The notes beneath the pieces are model-generated. The model ran no database searches and had not been told where the DNA came from. It saw only the letters and a program-made list of their open reading frames with translations. Source: Isoetes taiwanensis (Eukaryota; Streptophyta; Lycopodiopsida; Isoetales; Isoetaceae). From it: DNA of 64,000 nucleotides. The translations under genes and the position numbers were made by a program. The first letter of the stretch is position 1; each line of letters starts with the position of its first letter. The stretch covers positions 11,739,287 to 11,803,286 of the forward strand of contig JAJEKV010000005.1 of the NCBI GenBank assembly GCA_021234155.1, read 5' to 3'. Positions 1-13,232 of the stretch are shown here, piece by piece.

Positions 1-3000
1 TTTGCCATGTATTGTTCTACTAGTGATTCTATCCTTGAGCCGTGTTGATCGTATGTAGTGATTTATAGAGGGACCGTCAACGTAATACCCCTCTTTAACT
101 TCTACTCTCCTTCGCTACTTCAAGGATAATTTTCGCTACTTGAAGGATGACAGAGGTATTATCATTGAGCATACAAACCAAATAGCCTTAATGATCTTCA
201 TGTCTAATGCGTCAAAATAACCACACTACACGGACCCTCGGGTTGTTCACATTAGAATCGAGGAAGTTAATAAAGATGTTAACAAGTAAAAATGTAAAAG
301 GAGAAGAAAAGATTCTAACATTGAAGAAGCCTTTGAAGCTTACTGCTAGCTTTACCACTGCTTTATAGTTGATCTGTTTTCCTCGGTTAACACAGTAAAT
401 AGAATAAGAGCTTTTGATAAAATTAGCAAAGGAAGAAGATACTTTCTCTGGAGTCTTTGGTTGGTTTATTGTGGGTCGTTTTGAAAAGTGGAGGAAAAGT
501 CGGTTTCTTAATAAAGAGAAGCATAAAACCAGACCTGAGTTGGGTCAAAGACAAAGTAAAATCCAGACCTGACTTGGTCACATTCATCCTGGTCAAATAA
601 AGGAAACAAACTTTAATCGGGACCTGAAAGTTGAGGGACTCTTGGGATCATTAGTTACCGTCACTACATACATATATATGTATCAATTTACAAGTTTCTC
701 AACTTATGCCCATTATCATTACTTTCTAGTTATCAATATGCAGGTGTTATAGATGTTTACCATGGGATACATAACTTTATGACATATGTGAGACGATATG
801 TCATACAGCCACAGCAACCATTGATTCAAGTGAGGGATAAAAACATTTAAGATCTCACGAGGTATTAAAACCAAGTACCAGTCTTAAAGGACCTACAGCA
901 ATTCAAGCATCCGGCATAGTTTGAAATTCCTACTATATGTGCAAGCGAACCCATTATCGAATTAAGCATTGAAAACTCCATATTTCTCTACTATAGAAAA
1001 AGAATATACATTATCGAAATCCATATTGGGAAAAACTTAAATCGGGTAAGCAATAAAAACCTCAAATGTTAGTACTTTAGTAGGTGCGCTCGTCAGCTTT
1101 GGGACTCTCCCCTCAGCATCTCCTCAAACACACTCCCCGGCTTCAGCCCGGCAGAAGTCCCTCCCCATACCAATTCCGCCTATGACGCAATATTAGCGCC
1201 TCCACCCTAACCCTCGTCGAACGATTGATCAGAAGATAGGTTCACAAAGCGACTCATCTGGATTAAGCTGATCGCAATGGCGATTTCCAGAGGGGACTGC
1301 CAACGTATCATCTCCTTTAACTTCTCTACCTTCTTCGGCTACTTCAAGGATACTCTTTCGCTATTTGGTTGGGATGACAGGGCGACACTGAGCATACAAC
1401 CAACAGCCCAATGACTTCGCCATGTTCAATGCTTAAAAATAAACTACCAATACGGACCTGTGGGCCGCTCACATCAATCGAGAAGCTAACAGCAATGCCG
1501 ACGCAAAAAGAGAAAAAAGAGAAGAAAAAAGATTCTAACATTAAAGAAGCCTTTGAAGCTTACGCCAGTCACCCACCAAGCTTCTCATGTTTGCTGATCT
1601 TGTTCTTCCTCGGCCGAATCACAGCAACAATAGAGGTTATGCTTGACAAAATAGCGTATGAAAGATAAACATACTTCCGTTCCCATTGTAATACGCTGGA
1701 AAAAGTGGAGAAAACCGGTTTCAATGTTGTTGGCGGTAAAGAAGCAAAACCGCACGAGCTGGTCACATAAAGCGCAGAAACCATCGACTGGGTGACATCC
1801 GACCGCAGAGGGTCAGTTACAAAGGAACAAACTTCGCGACCGAACCTGAGGTTGAGACTTTGGGATCACGAAAGCCACCGCCGCCTGCCATGGCCACCGT
1901 ATCGCCAGGTTTCACTCGATTAGAACCCCACATACACGGGCTGAAGAAACGATGTGGTAACGGTGAGGGTACATTCGGCTGGCAAAACAGAAAAGGAGGG
2001 AGAGAGGGTGCGGTACGGGAAGAAGAAAGTGGGGAAAGAGAAAGTGGAAGGGAAAAAACGAAAATGTTAGCGTGAAATGGAAAAGAGAAAGGGGAAAATT
2101 TAAATAGCAAAAAAAGAAAAAAGGAAACGAGACCAAAGATTAGGATATAGATGCTGAATTTTAACAATGGAGTACCTTTTGCATTTTAAAATTCTTTTCT
2201 TCACATTAATGATATATATATCAATTTTATGTGTTTCATGTTCTACTGTCATTTCTAATATTACGTATATGTTAGAAATAAGCCAATATTATGTAGACAT
2301 ATAATTTCATGACATAAGAGGACCCATATATTAAGTATATAGTTATTACAAAATTCATAGATTCAGTGAGGATAGAACATTTAAGATCTGGATTTATAAA
2401 TCCATATTCGGCAAATATGCCTAAAATTTCAGAAATAACCCATAAGCATTTTATATCTGAGAAGAATTTTATTATATAGTAAGTGGAATTCATAATATCA
2501 TTTGAAAAAGGAAATCCTTATATTTTCACTATAGAAAAGAAATATACATATCAAAACCCATATTAAAAACTTTAACTGGCGCAAGTACAAACTGCAAACA
2601 AAGCAGCAATTAGTAGGTAGGTAAGCCAGCTTGGACTCCTCCCCATCCTCAAAACACCTCCAGCCCCCAGAGGAAGTCCTCCCGTCAATAAATCGCTTCC
2701 ATGACCAATATCAAGGGCCCACCTAACCCTCAACAACCGTTTGTATCATTTGGATCTGGTTCACTAAATCCCTCGGTTAATAAGCCTAATAGCGATTCTA
2801 TCCTTGAGCCGTTTGCTGATCGGGCAATGATTTATGAGGGGATCGGCGGAACGCATTACCCCTTTTAACTCTACCTTCTCGCTACTTCAAGGATAGGATG
2901 ATGAGGTATTACTTCAATTGGAGCATACAACCAACAGCCCAATGATCTTCGGCGTCTACGCGGCCAAAAATAACTACCGGGCTGACTCCAGGGTCGCTCA

Positions 3001-6000
3001 CATCGTAATCGGTAGCATAAAGATGTTAATGTAAAAGAGAAAAGAGAAGGAAAAGATTCAACATTAAAAAGCCTTTGAAGCTACTAGCTTCACCACCAAG
3101 TTTCATGTTGTTGGATCTTTGTTCTTCAATAATCACGTGGCAAATAGAATAGAGTAAGAGTTTTAACAAAAAATAAAGGCAAAGAAAACAACATACCGGT
3201 TCTCGGTCTGGCTCGACATTGTAAATGCCAAGTGAGAAAACCGGGTTTCCAAATGTTGTTAAAGAAGCAAACTGTGGTGACGGAAGTTGGGTCATATAGT
3301 AGAACCGCAGGACCGATCTACCATCTGCATCGAGGGTCAGCATAAAGGAAACGAACTGCATCGAACCCGAAAGCTGAGAATTTGGGATCATTCTATTACC
3401 GCCATGGCCACCGTGACAAGAAGTTTCAATTCGATTGTAACCCCCAATACCCAAGAAGAAAATGATGGGTAACGGCCAGGGAGGGGTGTTACCCTGACAA
3501 ACGTAAAAAGGGGAGGGAAGAGAGGAAAAAGGTAAAAAAAAATAAGAAGGAGGTGAAAGAGAAAAAGTGAAGGAAAACTAAAAATAAAAAGGGGAAAAAT
3601 GAAAAAAAGAGAAGGAATTTAAAGGCAAAAGAAAAGGAAAACTAAGAACGCGGCAAGATTAGACAGATGCTGAATCTTTCAATCACCTGAGCACCCCTTT
3701 ATCTTAGTGTTCTTTCTTCATTACTACTTATATAACACCTATTATGTTCAACTTATGCCCATCATTAATCACTTCTTAATATCAAATATGCATATAAAAG
3801 AGACCATTATTATGGACATATATTTCATGACATATGACGATATATGTCATATACAAATATTACAAAAACCACCAGATGGAGGATAAATGATTAAGATCTG
3901 ATTTATAAACTATTGCGTCCGGCAAATATGCCCAAGAAAGAACCCACATGCATCTGGTTATCCAGAGAAGAATCCATTTGCTATAAAAAGGAACTCATAT
4001 CGCATTCAAGTATTTGGAAACCCAAATCTCTACCATAGAAAAGAATGTACATCAACGTAAAAACTCACCCTAAATCGGTATAATAAACCTCGAAAACAGC
4101 AAAGTAATTAGCAAGGATGGCAGTTTCCGCCAGTTTTGGACTTCAAGAGATCTCAAACATATCCTTGAGTTTCCAGCTTTGTGAAAGTCCCTCCCTGGCC
4201 AATAATCTGCTTCATGATTCCGTCATTATGCTTCACCTCTAACTGTCAATTGGTTTTGTATCATTTGGATTGAGTTCTGCATCTCAGTTAATGTGCTCCA
4301 CAAAGCGATCTCTCATCCTGGAGTCAGGCTGATCGCGCCGCGATTTATAGAGTGGGACCGCCAACGAATACCTCTTTAACTCTACTCTTTCAAGCATTTT
4401 GCGATACCTTTTCGCGCATTTGAAGGATGACTGCAGGTATTATCACTGGCTACAACCAAATATTCCAATGATCTCCATGTCTAATGTCAAAACAACCACA
4501 ACGTGTCATTACTTAGAATCAGAAGTTAATAGCATAAAAGCTTAATAAAAACAAAAAGGAGGAAGAAAAAAAAAAGATTCTAACATTAAAAGAAGCCTTT
4601 AGGCTAATGCTAGTCACCACCAAGCTTCATGCTGCTGGATTCATTTTTCCGGGTCAATCACGGCAACAGAATAGAGTAAGAGCCGACAAAATAAAGTAAA
4701 GGAAAATAACATACTGGTTCTCTCAGTTTGGCTTTCCGGACATTGTAACAAGCGCTGGCGCGGAGAAAGTCGGCTTAATGTTGTTATAAAGAAGCCAAAC
4801 CGTAATTCCGAAGCTAGCATAAAGAAACTGATCCAGACTTGGCCTGATTCGCACCTGAAAATAGCGAAACCGCAGACCGACCTGAAGCTGAGAATTTTGG
4901 GATCATTTGCCATCACGCTATATGAGTATGTATCAATTTAATGTGTTCTTTCAACTATGCTCATCATTGTTATTTAATATCAAATATAGTATTATGCTGT
5001 ATTAGCATTTATGAGGACATAATTCTATGACATATGGGAGACGATATATACGTTGGCTGCAAACCATTGTGATTCGGCGAGGATGTAAACATTTAAGATC
5101 CGATTCGGTCCGGCAAAATAAGGCCCGCAAGGACCCACGTTAATTGTCCGCAGGGCAAACTACCATGGCAAAGGAACCCACATCTACTAAGTTATTTGAA
5201 CCATATTTTCACCATAGAAAAGAACATATTAATATCTAAAACCCATTAAAATTTAATTCGGGGAGTGGTAATAAACCCTTTCAGTAAAATGAAAGAAAGT
5301 ATTTATAGGTAGAAGCTTAAGTGGATCTTCCTCATATTCTTTTTCAACATATCTTCCGCCAGCCCAGAAGTTCCACACAACGGGCTCACATCCACATTTA
5401 TGCCCACTCTAATCTTTGTCAATTGCTTAGAGTTAGTTTAGATCGAAATTTTCTCTTCGCCCTTCGGAAGTTGACGTAAACTGTCAGCGATTTGAGCCCG
5501 CTGACGCGCGCCCGAGGACGCCGATATCACCCCTTTAACCCCATCTTCATCAGCATACCTTCGCCACAGCGACATGGTAGTTATCACCTTCGCCACAAAC
5601 CGCCCAATGATCTTCGATGTTCAATGCGTCAAAATAATTCACAAATACATGAATTTCCAGGGCAGCGTACCATCGTAATCGGCGGAAGTTAATATGCCGA
5701 CAGCAGAGAAGTTATAGCGAAAAAAAGATTCAAACACAGCTGTGCTCAGTTACCGCTTAGCTTCACCACCGTTTCACGTTGCTGATCCGCTGCCGAATCA
5801 CCGTATAAACAGAATATAAGAGCCTTTGACAAATAAAGGCGAAGCGACGATAAATGCCATCGTTTCAGCCCGCCACGACGCACAAGCCGCCATGAAAAAC
5901 CGGTTTCCAAATGCTGTTACAAAGAAACCGTGATTCCAGCGTCCGGCCAGCGTGACCTGACTGGCGATTTTATGTACCACAGCGAACAACCGCACGAACC

Positions 6001-9000
6001 TGAGCCGAGATCATTTGCGCCATCAAGCCGCGTGGCCACGCACGTTTCACCATATCCATACACGGTGAAATAAAACTATAAGTAAATCCACAGGGAGGGT
6101 TACCCCACGCTTTATTACAGCGGCGAAACGCAAAACAGCAAAAGAAGAAGTTAGAAAACGAAGAAGTTGGGAAAACAAGAGAAAATTTTAAAGAGGTGAA
6201 AATCCAGGTGAACGCATAAAGATCAGATACGTCAATCTTTCAACGGAGTACCCGGCATTTTGGGCAAAGTTCTTTCTTCATTTACGATGACATATTTGTC
6301 ACTTCATTAAAACATTTCATCATAATGCTTGTTGGCGGTATCATATACTTGAGCGACATAGCAGACGTGACAGTGTAACCACAGATTCAGATATTTAAGA
6401 CTGTTGGCATTGAGCAGCCTGCACCGCAGAAGACCAGGCGATACGATCTATAGTTGAATTATTATGGGTAAACCACGTTTGAAAACCTTCTACCATAAAA
6501 GAATCGATATTGCCGAAAAACTCATACAGCAAAACCAACAACCTTCTAGTAACAGTTTGTAGCGGTAGCAGCTCGCCGCCGAGCTATTCTCAACACCTTC
6601 CGCTTCTGCAGTCTCCCGCCATCGTAGTCATCCTTTCGTTGTAACCCAAGTTTTTGCATCATTTCTTCAATCCTGTTGTTCTTTCTGTCGCGACGCCAGG
6701 GACGCACCAATGAATTTCTTTAACTTGCCTTTCTTCGCTACTTCAGGCGAGCTTTCGAAGATGATGTAGGTTAGTCACTGGTTGCCGTAATTGGGCTGAA
6801 GCCTGGTCGACGCCGATAGCCCACGCCGAAAATACCGACAGCCACATACCACATCGTATCGCAGGTGAAAGCGTTAACAGAAAGAGAAGTAAAGAGTAGC
6901 GAAAAGAGCCCGACGGCAAGCTGGTTTCATCAGCACGCTGCGATCCACGTTTAAACAATGCGAGCAAGTACTTCGACAAAATAAAGGCGTCGGTGCTCAG
7001 TTTGCCGATAAACAAGCCGCCGGAAAAGGGTCGCCGTTATAAAGTTAGGCACCGTATCGGAAGTTAGTTCGCCATTAAAGTGAAAGCCAGCCTGGCGATA
7101 ATTTGCGTCATGATGTTTTACCGAATGCATCGACGAGCCGGTTTCATCATTTGCCGTCGCCTGCCATGTCATCGCACGCTGACCTCAGAAATCTTCGTCA
7201 ACATGGGTAATCTGCTGTGGGTACCATCGTAAAAAGGGAGGGGAAAAGGTGCACGGAAGAAGGGTAAAGAGACCCAAAGAGAAACAGCAGTACAGGAAAA
7301 TCTTAGGGAACGCAAGACGTAATCTCCTTTAATGAAAATTTTACCATTACCATGAATATTTCACAGTTCTTCACGTCAATATTTTAACATCAAATACGAC
7401 ATACATAGTCGTCATCATTATGCAGATAGCGTTTATCATAGTGCGAGACGTTAGCGTCATATATGTCATTACAAAAAATATTAGATTGGGTGATAAAAGA
7501 AGACTGATTTCTATAAACTATTAAAGTCCCAGCAAATACCTAAAGAATTTCATCTTAGAAGAAATATCATATAAAAGTGAACTCAATATCGGTTCGTTAC
7601 TTGGAAACTTCATTTTCTTCTAATATGCAAGAACATACATTACTGAAAAAATGATATTGAAACCTCTTGTAACGTATGTTAAACTCTCTTTCCAGCAACA
7701 ACAGTTAAATTTTAGGATAGAAGCTGCTGCTTTTTTTCGGGACGCTACACTCAACACGCCGTCCTCCCCAGGAATCTCGGCTCATTCAACTTTGCTATCC
7801 CAACATTGAATGTTAGTTCGGCTAATTATCATCTCCTTCGAAAGTCGTTTATTTCCGGCAGAGTTAACGCAACGCCCCTAACCCACCACTGCCGACAGAC
7901 GCGAAATAATCGTTATCAAATCACCTTCTACACGCAATGCCGTTCGTTGTGTCACAGCGACACGTAGTGAAAGGATGCCGGGTCAGTGAAAGTTGAGAAA
8001 AAAGAGAAGGAAAACATCGCAACATTAAACAGCTTTGAAGCTGGTCGCTGTCGTCGTTCATTTATCTTACCGCCGAATATCGAAGAGTCATCAAAATAAA
8101 GCAAAGAAAACATTTTCGCTGGAAGGCAGTGGAGAGGCCTGTTTCAATGCCAGCAGTAAGAAAGTACTGCATCGCATCGGGCTCCACCAAATGTACTAAA
8201 GCGAACAATTGCGATCGTGAGTCGAGAATTTCAAACAAGCCACGCCTATGCAACATTACCGCATTTAAATTCCTGAGTTAACTGGTTGTCGGTTGGTTTT
8301 AAGAAGAAAATGATAGGGCGGCGGTGGGGTGTTTCCACGTAAAACAGGGGAGGAAGAAGACAGGCACGAAATAGGCCAGGCAAGAAAAAGCGAAGGGGAA
8401 ACCGTGCGCAATGGAAAGATGGGGAAAATGGGGCGCTTAAGGTGGCATGAGAACGGCGAAAGATTACAGACGCCGAATTCTCAATCAACGGAAAGCACCT
8501 TCGGCGATCTTTGCACCTCTTCATCGGTCAATTTGCTGAGGCGCATCGTTCATCATCGTCACTTCACCACGCATATTGGCCATCATATTGGCGACGATGA
8601 CCATGACAGTTTGGTTATCTTGTTGCTGTTACCGCCATATGTCACGCCAGGCAACTGACAGATTCAAAGAGACAACATTAAGACCGGTCTGAGTTGAACT
8701 GGCAACATGCCCACCTCGCAGAATTCCGACAAATAAGACGCAGAAATAAAATACTGGCTGCGTGGCGAACCCGATCTGGTTCACATCAGAAAACCCATTT
8801 TCCACCGGCTGCGTTACCCAAAGCTAATAAATCGAAGTGCGTTGTCGGCAATCAGTGTCGCATTTCTGGTAGCCGCCGCTATTCCTCGGGTATCTCGGCC
8901 TGCCAGCCGAAGTCTCCTTCCCTGCCGGTCTGCTTCATGCATCTGAATATATAATGGTCTTTTCGGGTTGTAACCGTGTTTGTACGAATCCTCTGTGCCA

Positions 9001-9942
9001 CGCGCTCACGCAATATCGCAAATGGCGATTTAGGCATAATCTCTGGCCTTCTTCTCGCATTAGCGATGGCCGCCATTGAAAGACCATCGTAGGCAGCACA
9101 TTTGACGCCGAATATTGCTGGCCTAGGTTGCCACAGTCAGCCGAGAGTTAATATGAGCGTTAACAGTAAAAGCAGTGCCAGCAGCGAAAATGGCTGCCAG
9201 CTCTTGAAGCTACTTCAAGTCAATAATCAGTTCTCCATGCCGACATCTTCAAGCGGTCACGGTCAGAATATAAAGAGTTTCGACAAAATAAAGCGCATGC
9301 AGGTCGGTCGATGGTGCGGTATCGCTGGGTTGACAACAGCCGTGCCAGAAAAGCGGAAGAACCTGGTTCTCAATGTTAAAAGTTTAAAGAAGCAATTGCG
9401 ACGAAGTTGCCCATGCGGTAGGTACCGCATCGACCCGGCGAGTCGATCGTGGTCATTCGAGTCGACATACCTGGGATCGCCTGAAGGCAAACACCAAGAC
9501 AAAGAAGCCGATTGAACTCATCATCGATCACCCAGTTGAAGAAAACGATTAAGGAATGGCGTGATACTTCCCATCAAAACGGAAAGAAAGAGAAAGCAGC
9601 AACGGAACAGAAAGGTGAAAAGAGTGAAAGCCATGGTCCAAAAGAATGGTGCAACGGTGGAAAGCGAGAAAGCGTGAGTAATAAGGGCAAAAAAAGAGAA
9701 AATGGTTTGAACAAAGATTGAGCCACCGGTGCCGCAGTACCCTTTGCATCTCCAGGCGTTCCATCACGATATGGCTGCAATTTTATATTATCATCGTCAT
9801 TTCATCGTCAGTCATATTATACAGGTTGTCATCATTATGGACATATACTTTCATGAGAGATAGGAGACGTATAAAACATATATCAACAGAAACTGATAGA
9901 TAGGTGAAATATTTAAGCCTGATTTATAAAATCCGTCAAGTC
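1..9942 (-). repeat. Satellite array, minus-oriented arm (about 8 monomers)
   Basis: This is the reverse complement of the 1.64-kb satellite seen from 9943 to 32404. The purine-rich blocks at about 1990-2140, 3490-3640, 6120-6200, 7230-7310, 8330-8440 and 9580-9720 are the complement of the pyrimidine block of the plus arm. Segments such as the one at about 1500-1570 (reverse of the conserved piece with the AAGCTTGGTGG motif) recur once per monomer. Using the segment equivalent to CTAGTAGTTTTGTAATG as a register mark, marks fall near 823, 2355, 3875, 5068, 6383, 7480, 8660 and 9885. Spacings are therefore about 1.1-1.5 kb, always shorter than in the plus arm. The part from about 5400 to 9900 is much more diverged and richer in GC. 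I see no gene; the short frames here are by-products of the repeat. Confidence 0.85.
3875..5068 (-). repeat. Short-type satellite monomer, minus arm
   Basis: This monomer lacks the purine/pyrimidine block. At about 4895-4940 the sequence passes directly from the GGGATCATTT segment to the segment ending TATGTATCAATTT, where full-length copies have about 370 bases between. Near 4040-4075 it also lacks the piece complementary to CCCAATATGGG, and it has the form corresponding to GATGATGT. Both marks are shared with the short monomer at 16093-17358 in the plus arm. It is the fifth unit counted from the inversion point near 9942, as is its plus-arm partner. Confidence 0.7.
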
Positions 9943-9950
9943 CGAAGCAT
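9935..9950. other. Inversion point of the satellite (head-to-head junction)
   Basis: Up to about 9940 the satellite reads in minus orientation (ATATTTAAGCCTGATTTATA at 9910-9930 is the complement of the TTTATAAATCGATCTTAAAT segment). From about 9943 the same segment is read in plus orientation (GCATGACGTACTAATTTAAC, then ATGTTTATCCTC at 9990-10001). The axis is therefore inside the segment around GCATGACCGCC of the monomer. No spacer or foreign sequence separates the arms. Confidence 0.75.
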
Positions 9951-12900
9951 GACGTACTAATTTAACAGCTTACAAACCTCCAGATCTGGAATGTTTATCC
10001 TCAATTCCAATCTAGTAGTTTTGTAACGACATATATGACATATATAATGCCTCACTAATAGATAATTTCCATGTGCTTAATATGTCCCATAATATTTATT
10101 TACAACATTATGCATGGCCTGACACAGAGGCCCACAATGACGCACAGCCGAGAAACTGAAACTGGATACACACACGTAGTAATGAAATTGGTGCTGCAAC
10201 ACCAATGCAAAGGCACCAACACAGCAAAGAATTTAGTATCCTATCTAAACTGGAGCGACTTTTGTCGATGGGATCTGAATACTTTCATTGCATCGATTAT
10301 TGCCTGACCTGACGAACGGTCCGGTGGCTGGCGACGAATCTTAGCTGATCTGAATTTCTTTTCTATCCTGTCTGTTTGACTTTTTCCGGTTTGATGATTT
10401 GAAGTTCGGTCTGTTTTATCTTTATAGACTTAACCCGGCTTCGAGCGATAACAACATTGAAACCTGGCGTCGACGTTTAATCATGAGCTACTAATGTTGC
10501 TTCCAGTTTCCAAAGAATCCCGGTGGTGTATTATTTTTATTTTTATGTTATTTCTTGCTTTATTTTATCAAACCTCCATTTATTCTATTTGTCTCAGGAT
10601 CTGTACCTGTATAATCAGTTAGGTCAAATATGCTGCGGTGGCTTTAACGTATTTTCATAAAGGCTTCCTTTACTGTTAGACGCAAAAGTTTCTTTTTTCT
10701 TTTTTTCGTTAACATGCTATTAACTTCCTTCCTCGATCATGCGAATGTTCTGGCGTCCATGTGACCTGGTTATTTCGGTCGACAGGACATCGGGCGATCA
10801 TTAAGCATATAGACATGGCCCAACCGACAATAATTGCCATCCTTTCATAGCTTAAAGGTATCTCTAGCGGCGGAAGAGTTGGGGAGTTACGCTGATTTTA
10901 TCCTTCTATAAATTCACCGCTGATCAATATCATTTCAAGCGATGAATTTTCAGTATTATTAATCTCGGCGATTATGAACACGATCTAAATGGGGATAAAA
11001 CTCCCGCGATAAATCGTTTGAGGTGGAACTCGCCAATACATCATGGAAGCCCGCTATTACTGGGAGGGATTTCATAAGCTGGCGGTGAGATGCCTATGAT
11101 TCATGGAGAGTCCAAAATCGCAACCGCTACCACCTTACTTAAATTGCTTACTGCTTTGCGGCCTGGCTGCCACTCCATTTGCAGTTTTTCCCTGGTCATG
11201 GTTTTTCGGGACAATGTACGGTTTTTCATGGCAGAGAAAATATGGCTCTTCCAAACGCCAAATCTTCGGATGTGGCCCTATATAAAGTGTAAAATTTCTT
11301 CCCGGGATGCCACCTACCGCAAGGGTTCTTTCCGGGTCAGCACACCGCACTTCTATTGCTTATAACCGACGGAATTATTTATCCCCACTCGACTTTAGAA
11401 TGACATATATGATATATGGTCGCTTTATGAGCCGGAAAAGAGGTTCCGAGCGATAATGCATTGATATGTATTTGATATTTTGAATGACAATGATAAGCAT
11501 AAGCGAGAACCCCAACGGATACATATCAGTAATGTGAAGAATTGCATTGTATTCCATTGTTACCCAGATCCTATTCACCTTTAGTTATTCTTCGAATTTT
11601 CCTCGCCGATTTATTTGTTCTTTCACTTCCATTTTACCTTTTATCTTCCTCCCTTCCCTTTTTCTGTCGAAACGGAGGCACCTCTCCCCCTCGGCTTCGC
11701 TACTCCATCATTTCGGTGTGGTTCCCGACCAGAATTGAAAACTTCGTCATGGCTAATAACGGCTAATTCGTGAACTTAAATGATCCCGAAAAATCTCTTC
11801 CAACCTCGTCCAAATCGGTTGAAAATCTTATGACCCTCCTGGTCGAATGTCACCTGGGAAGTCCGGTTCGGTTTCGTTTCATGTGACCTAACCCTATTCC
11901 CATTGTTTTATAAATAAATATTTTCAGAAACCTGCCGACGCGAAAGTATCAAAGTCAAGCCTAAGCAATAAAGAACCTGGCGATATATTTCATTTTATTT
12001 TGTCAGCAAAATCCCTATCTTTATTCTATTTGCTCTCAGGATTCAGCTTTAAGAATAAGATCGTCAACATGAGAGCTATGGCGTGGCTTAACGCGAAGTT
12101 TAAAGGCCGGACAGCACTCTTTTTCTCTTTCCTCGCTAATATGCTATTAACTTCTCTCATTCCTGGATGAATGTTCTAGTTCATGTGGATCGCGGGAAAG
12201 TTGGTTTTCGACGACATCAAGATCATTGGGCTGTTTGGTTGTATGTCTACCGATAATACTGTCATCCTATCTCGGCGTATGTAGATAAAAGGGGTATTAC
12301 GCTTCACTTATCCCCTTCTATAAATTCACCACCGCTGCTGGATTAACATCTGCCATGGATAGAATCCTTTGCGGGGCGTGTATTAACTGAGGATTGATTT
12401 ATTCCAAATGTGATACGCAACCCCGTATGACAATCTAAAGTTCGAGGTGGAACTTCTAATATTGGGTCATGTAGCCCGTTATTAACAGGTGTATGCACCC
12501 CACGCACGGTAAGCTTACACGCCTGAGGATCACGGAGAGTTCAAACCTAACGCTACCACTACCAAAACCGCTCGGCCTGCTGGTGGCTTATTGTTTACTG
12601 ATTTAGGTTTTTCCAATATGGCTCTTTTTCGATAATGTATGTTCTTTTTCTATGCATAGAGAAAATACAGGTTTTTCCAAAATGCTTAATTCTCGATGTG
12701 TCCCTATACAGTAAATTTCTTTCTCCGATGCTTAATTCTCATTGTGGTTTTTCATCAAGGATCGCGATTTTAATAGTTTATGCAACCCGTGATCTTAAAT
12801 AAGTTTTATCCCCACCGCATCTAGTAGTTTTGTAATGACATATATGATATATATACGCCTTCACATATGTCATAAAGATGTCCTATAATGATGATGTTTA

Positions 12901-13039
12901 TAACATATGCATATTTGATATTAGAAATGACAATGATGGGTATAGTTGAGAACTCAGAATTGATACATATATCGTAGTAATGAAGAAAAGAACACTAAGA
13001 ATGCAAAGGTACTCCATTGTTAAAGAATTCAAAGATTCC

Positions 13040-13232
13040 TATCTAATCTTGCCATTCCTCGCTTTCCTTTTTCTTTTTTTCATTTTTAAATTTTCCCCCT
13101 TTCTTTTTCCCATTTTCCCTTCTTTTTTATTTTTCGCTTTTTCCTTCACTTTTTTTCTCTTTCCCTTTCTTCTTCCATTTTTACCTTTTCCTCTCTCTCT
13201 CCCTCCCCTTTTTCTCGCTTATTCCGAGTAAC
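13040..13232 (+). repeat. Polypyrimidine block of the satellite (representative copy)
   Basis: A stretch of almost pure C and T on the plus strand, built from TTTCCC, CTTTTT and CTCTCC runs. Equivalent blocks lie at about 11590-11680, 14690-14880, 17585-17775, 19200-19395, 22100-22275, 27720-27910, 29350-29545 and 31000-31190, and as purine runs in the minus arm. The block is absent from the two short monomers. Long homopurine/homopyrimidine runs can adopt triplex (H-DNA) structures and are common polymerase slippage sites. That is a property of the sequence class; nothing here proves a function. Confidence 0.8.

Noticed and set aside
5400-9900. Bacterial contamination, suggested by enterobacterial-looking words
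   Set aside because: Satellite landmarks are still present in order at reduced spacing, and no bacterial gene can be translated across the stretch. Degraded consensus or divergence fits better.
12980-13231. A recurring small membrane-like protein (MKKRTLRMQ start, then Phe/Leu/Pro-rich) in each long satellite unit
   Set aside because: The hydrophobic part is just the translation of the polypyrimidine block, and frame and length change from unit to unit, so there is no sign of selection on a protein.
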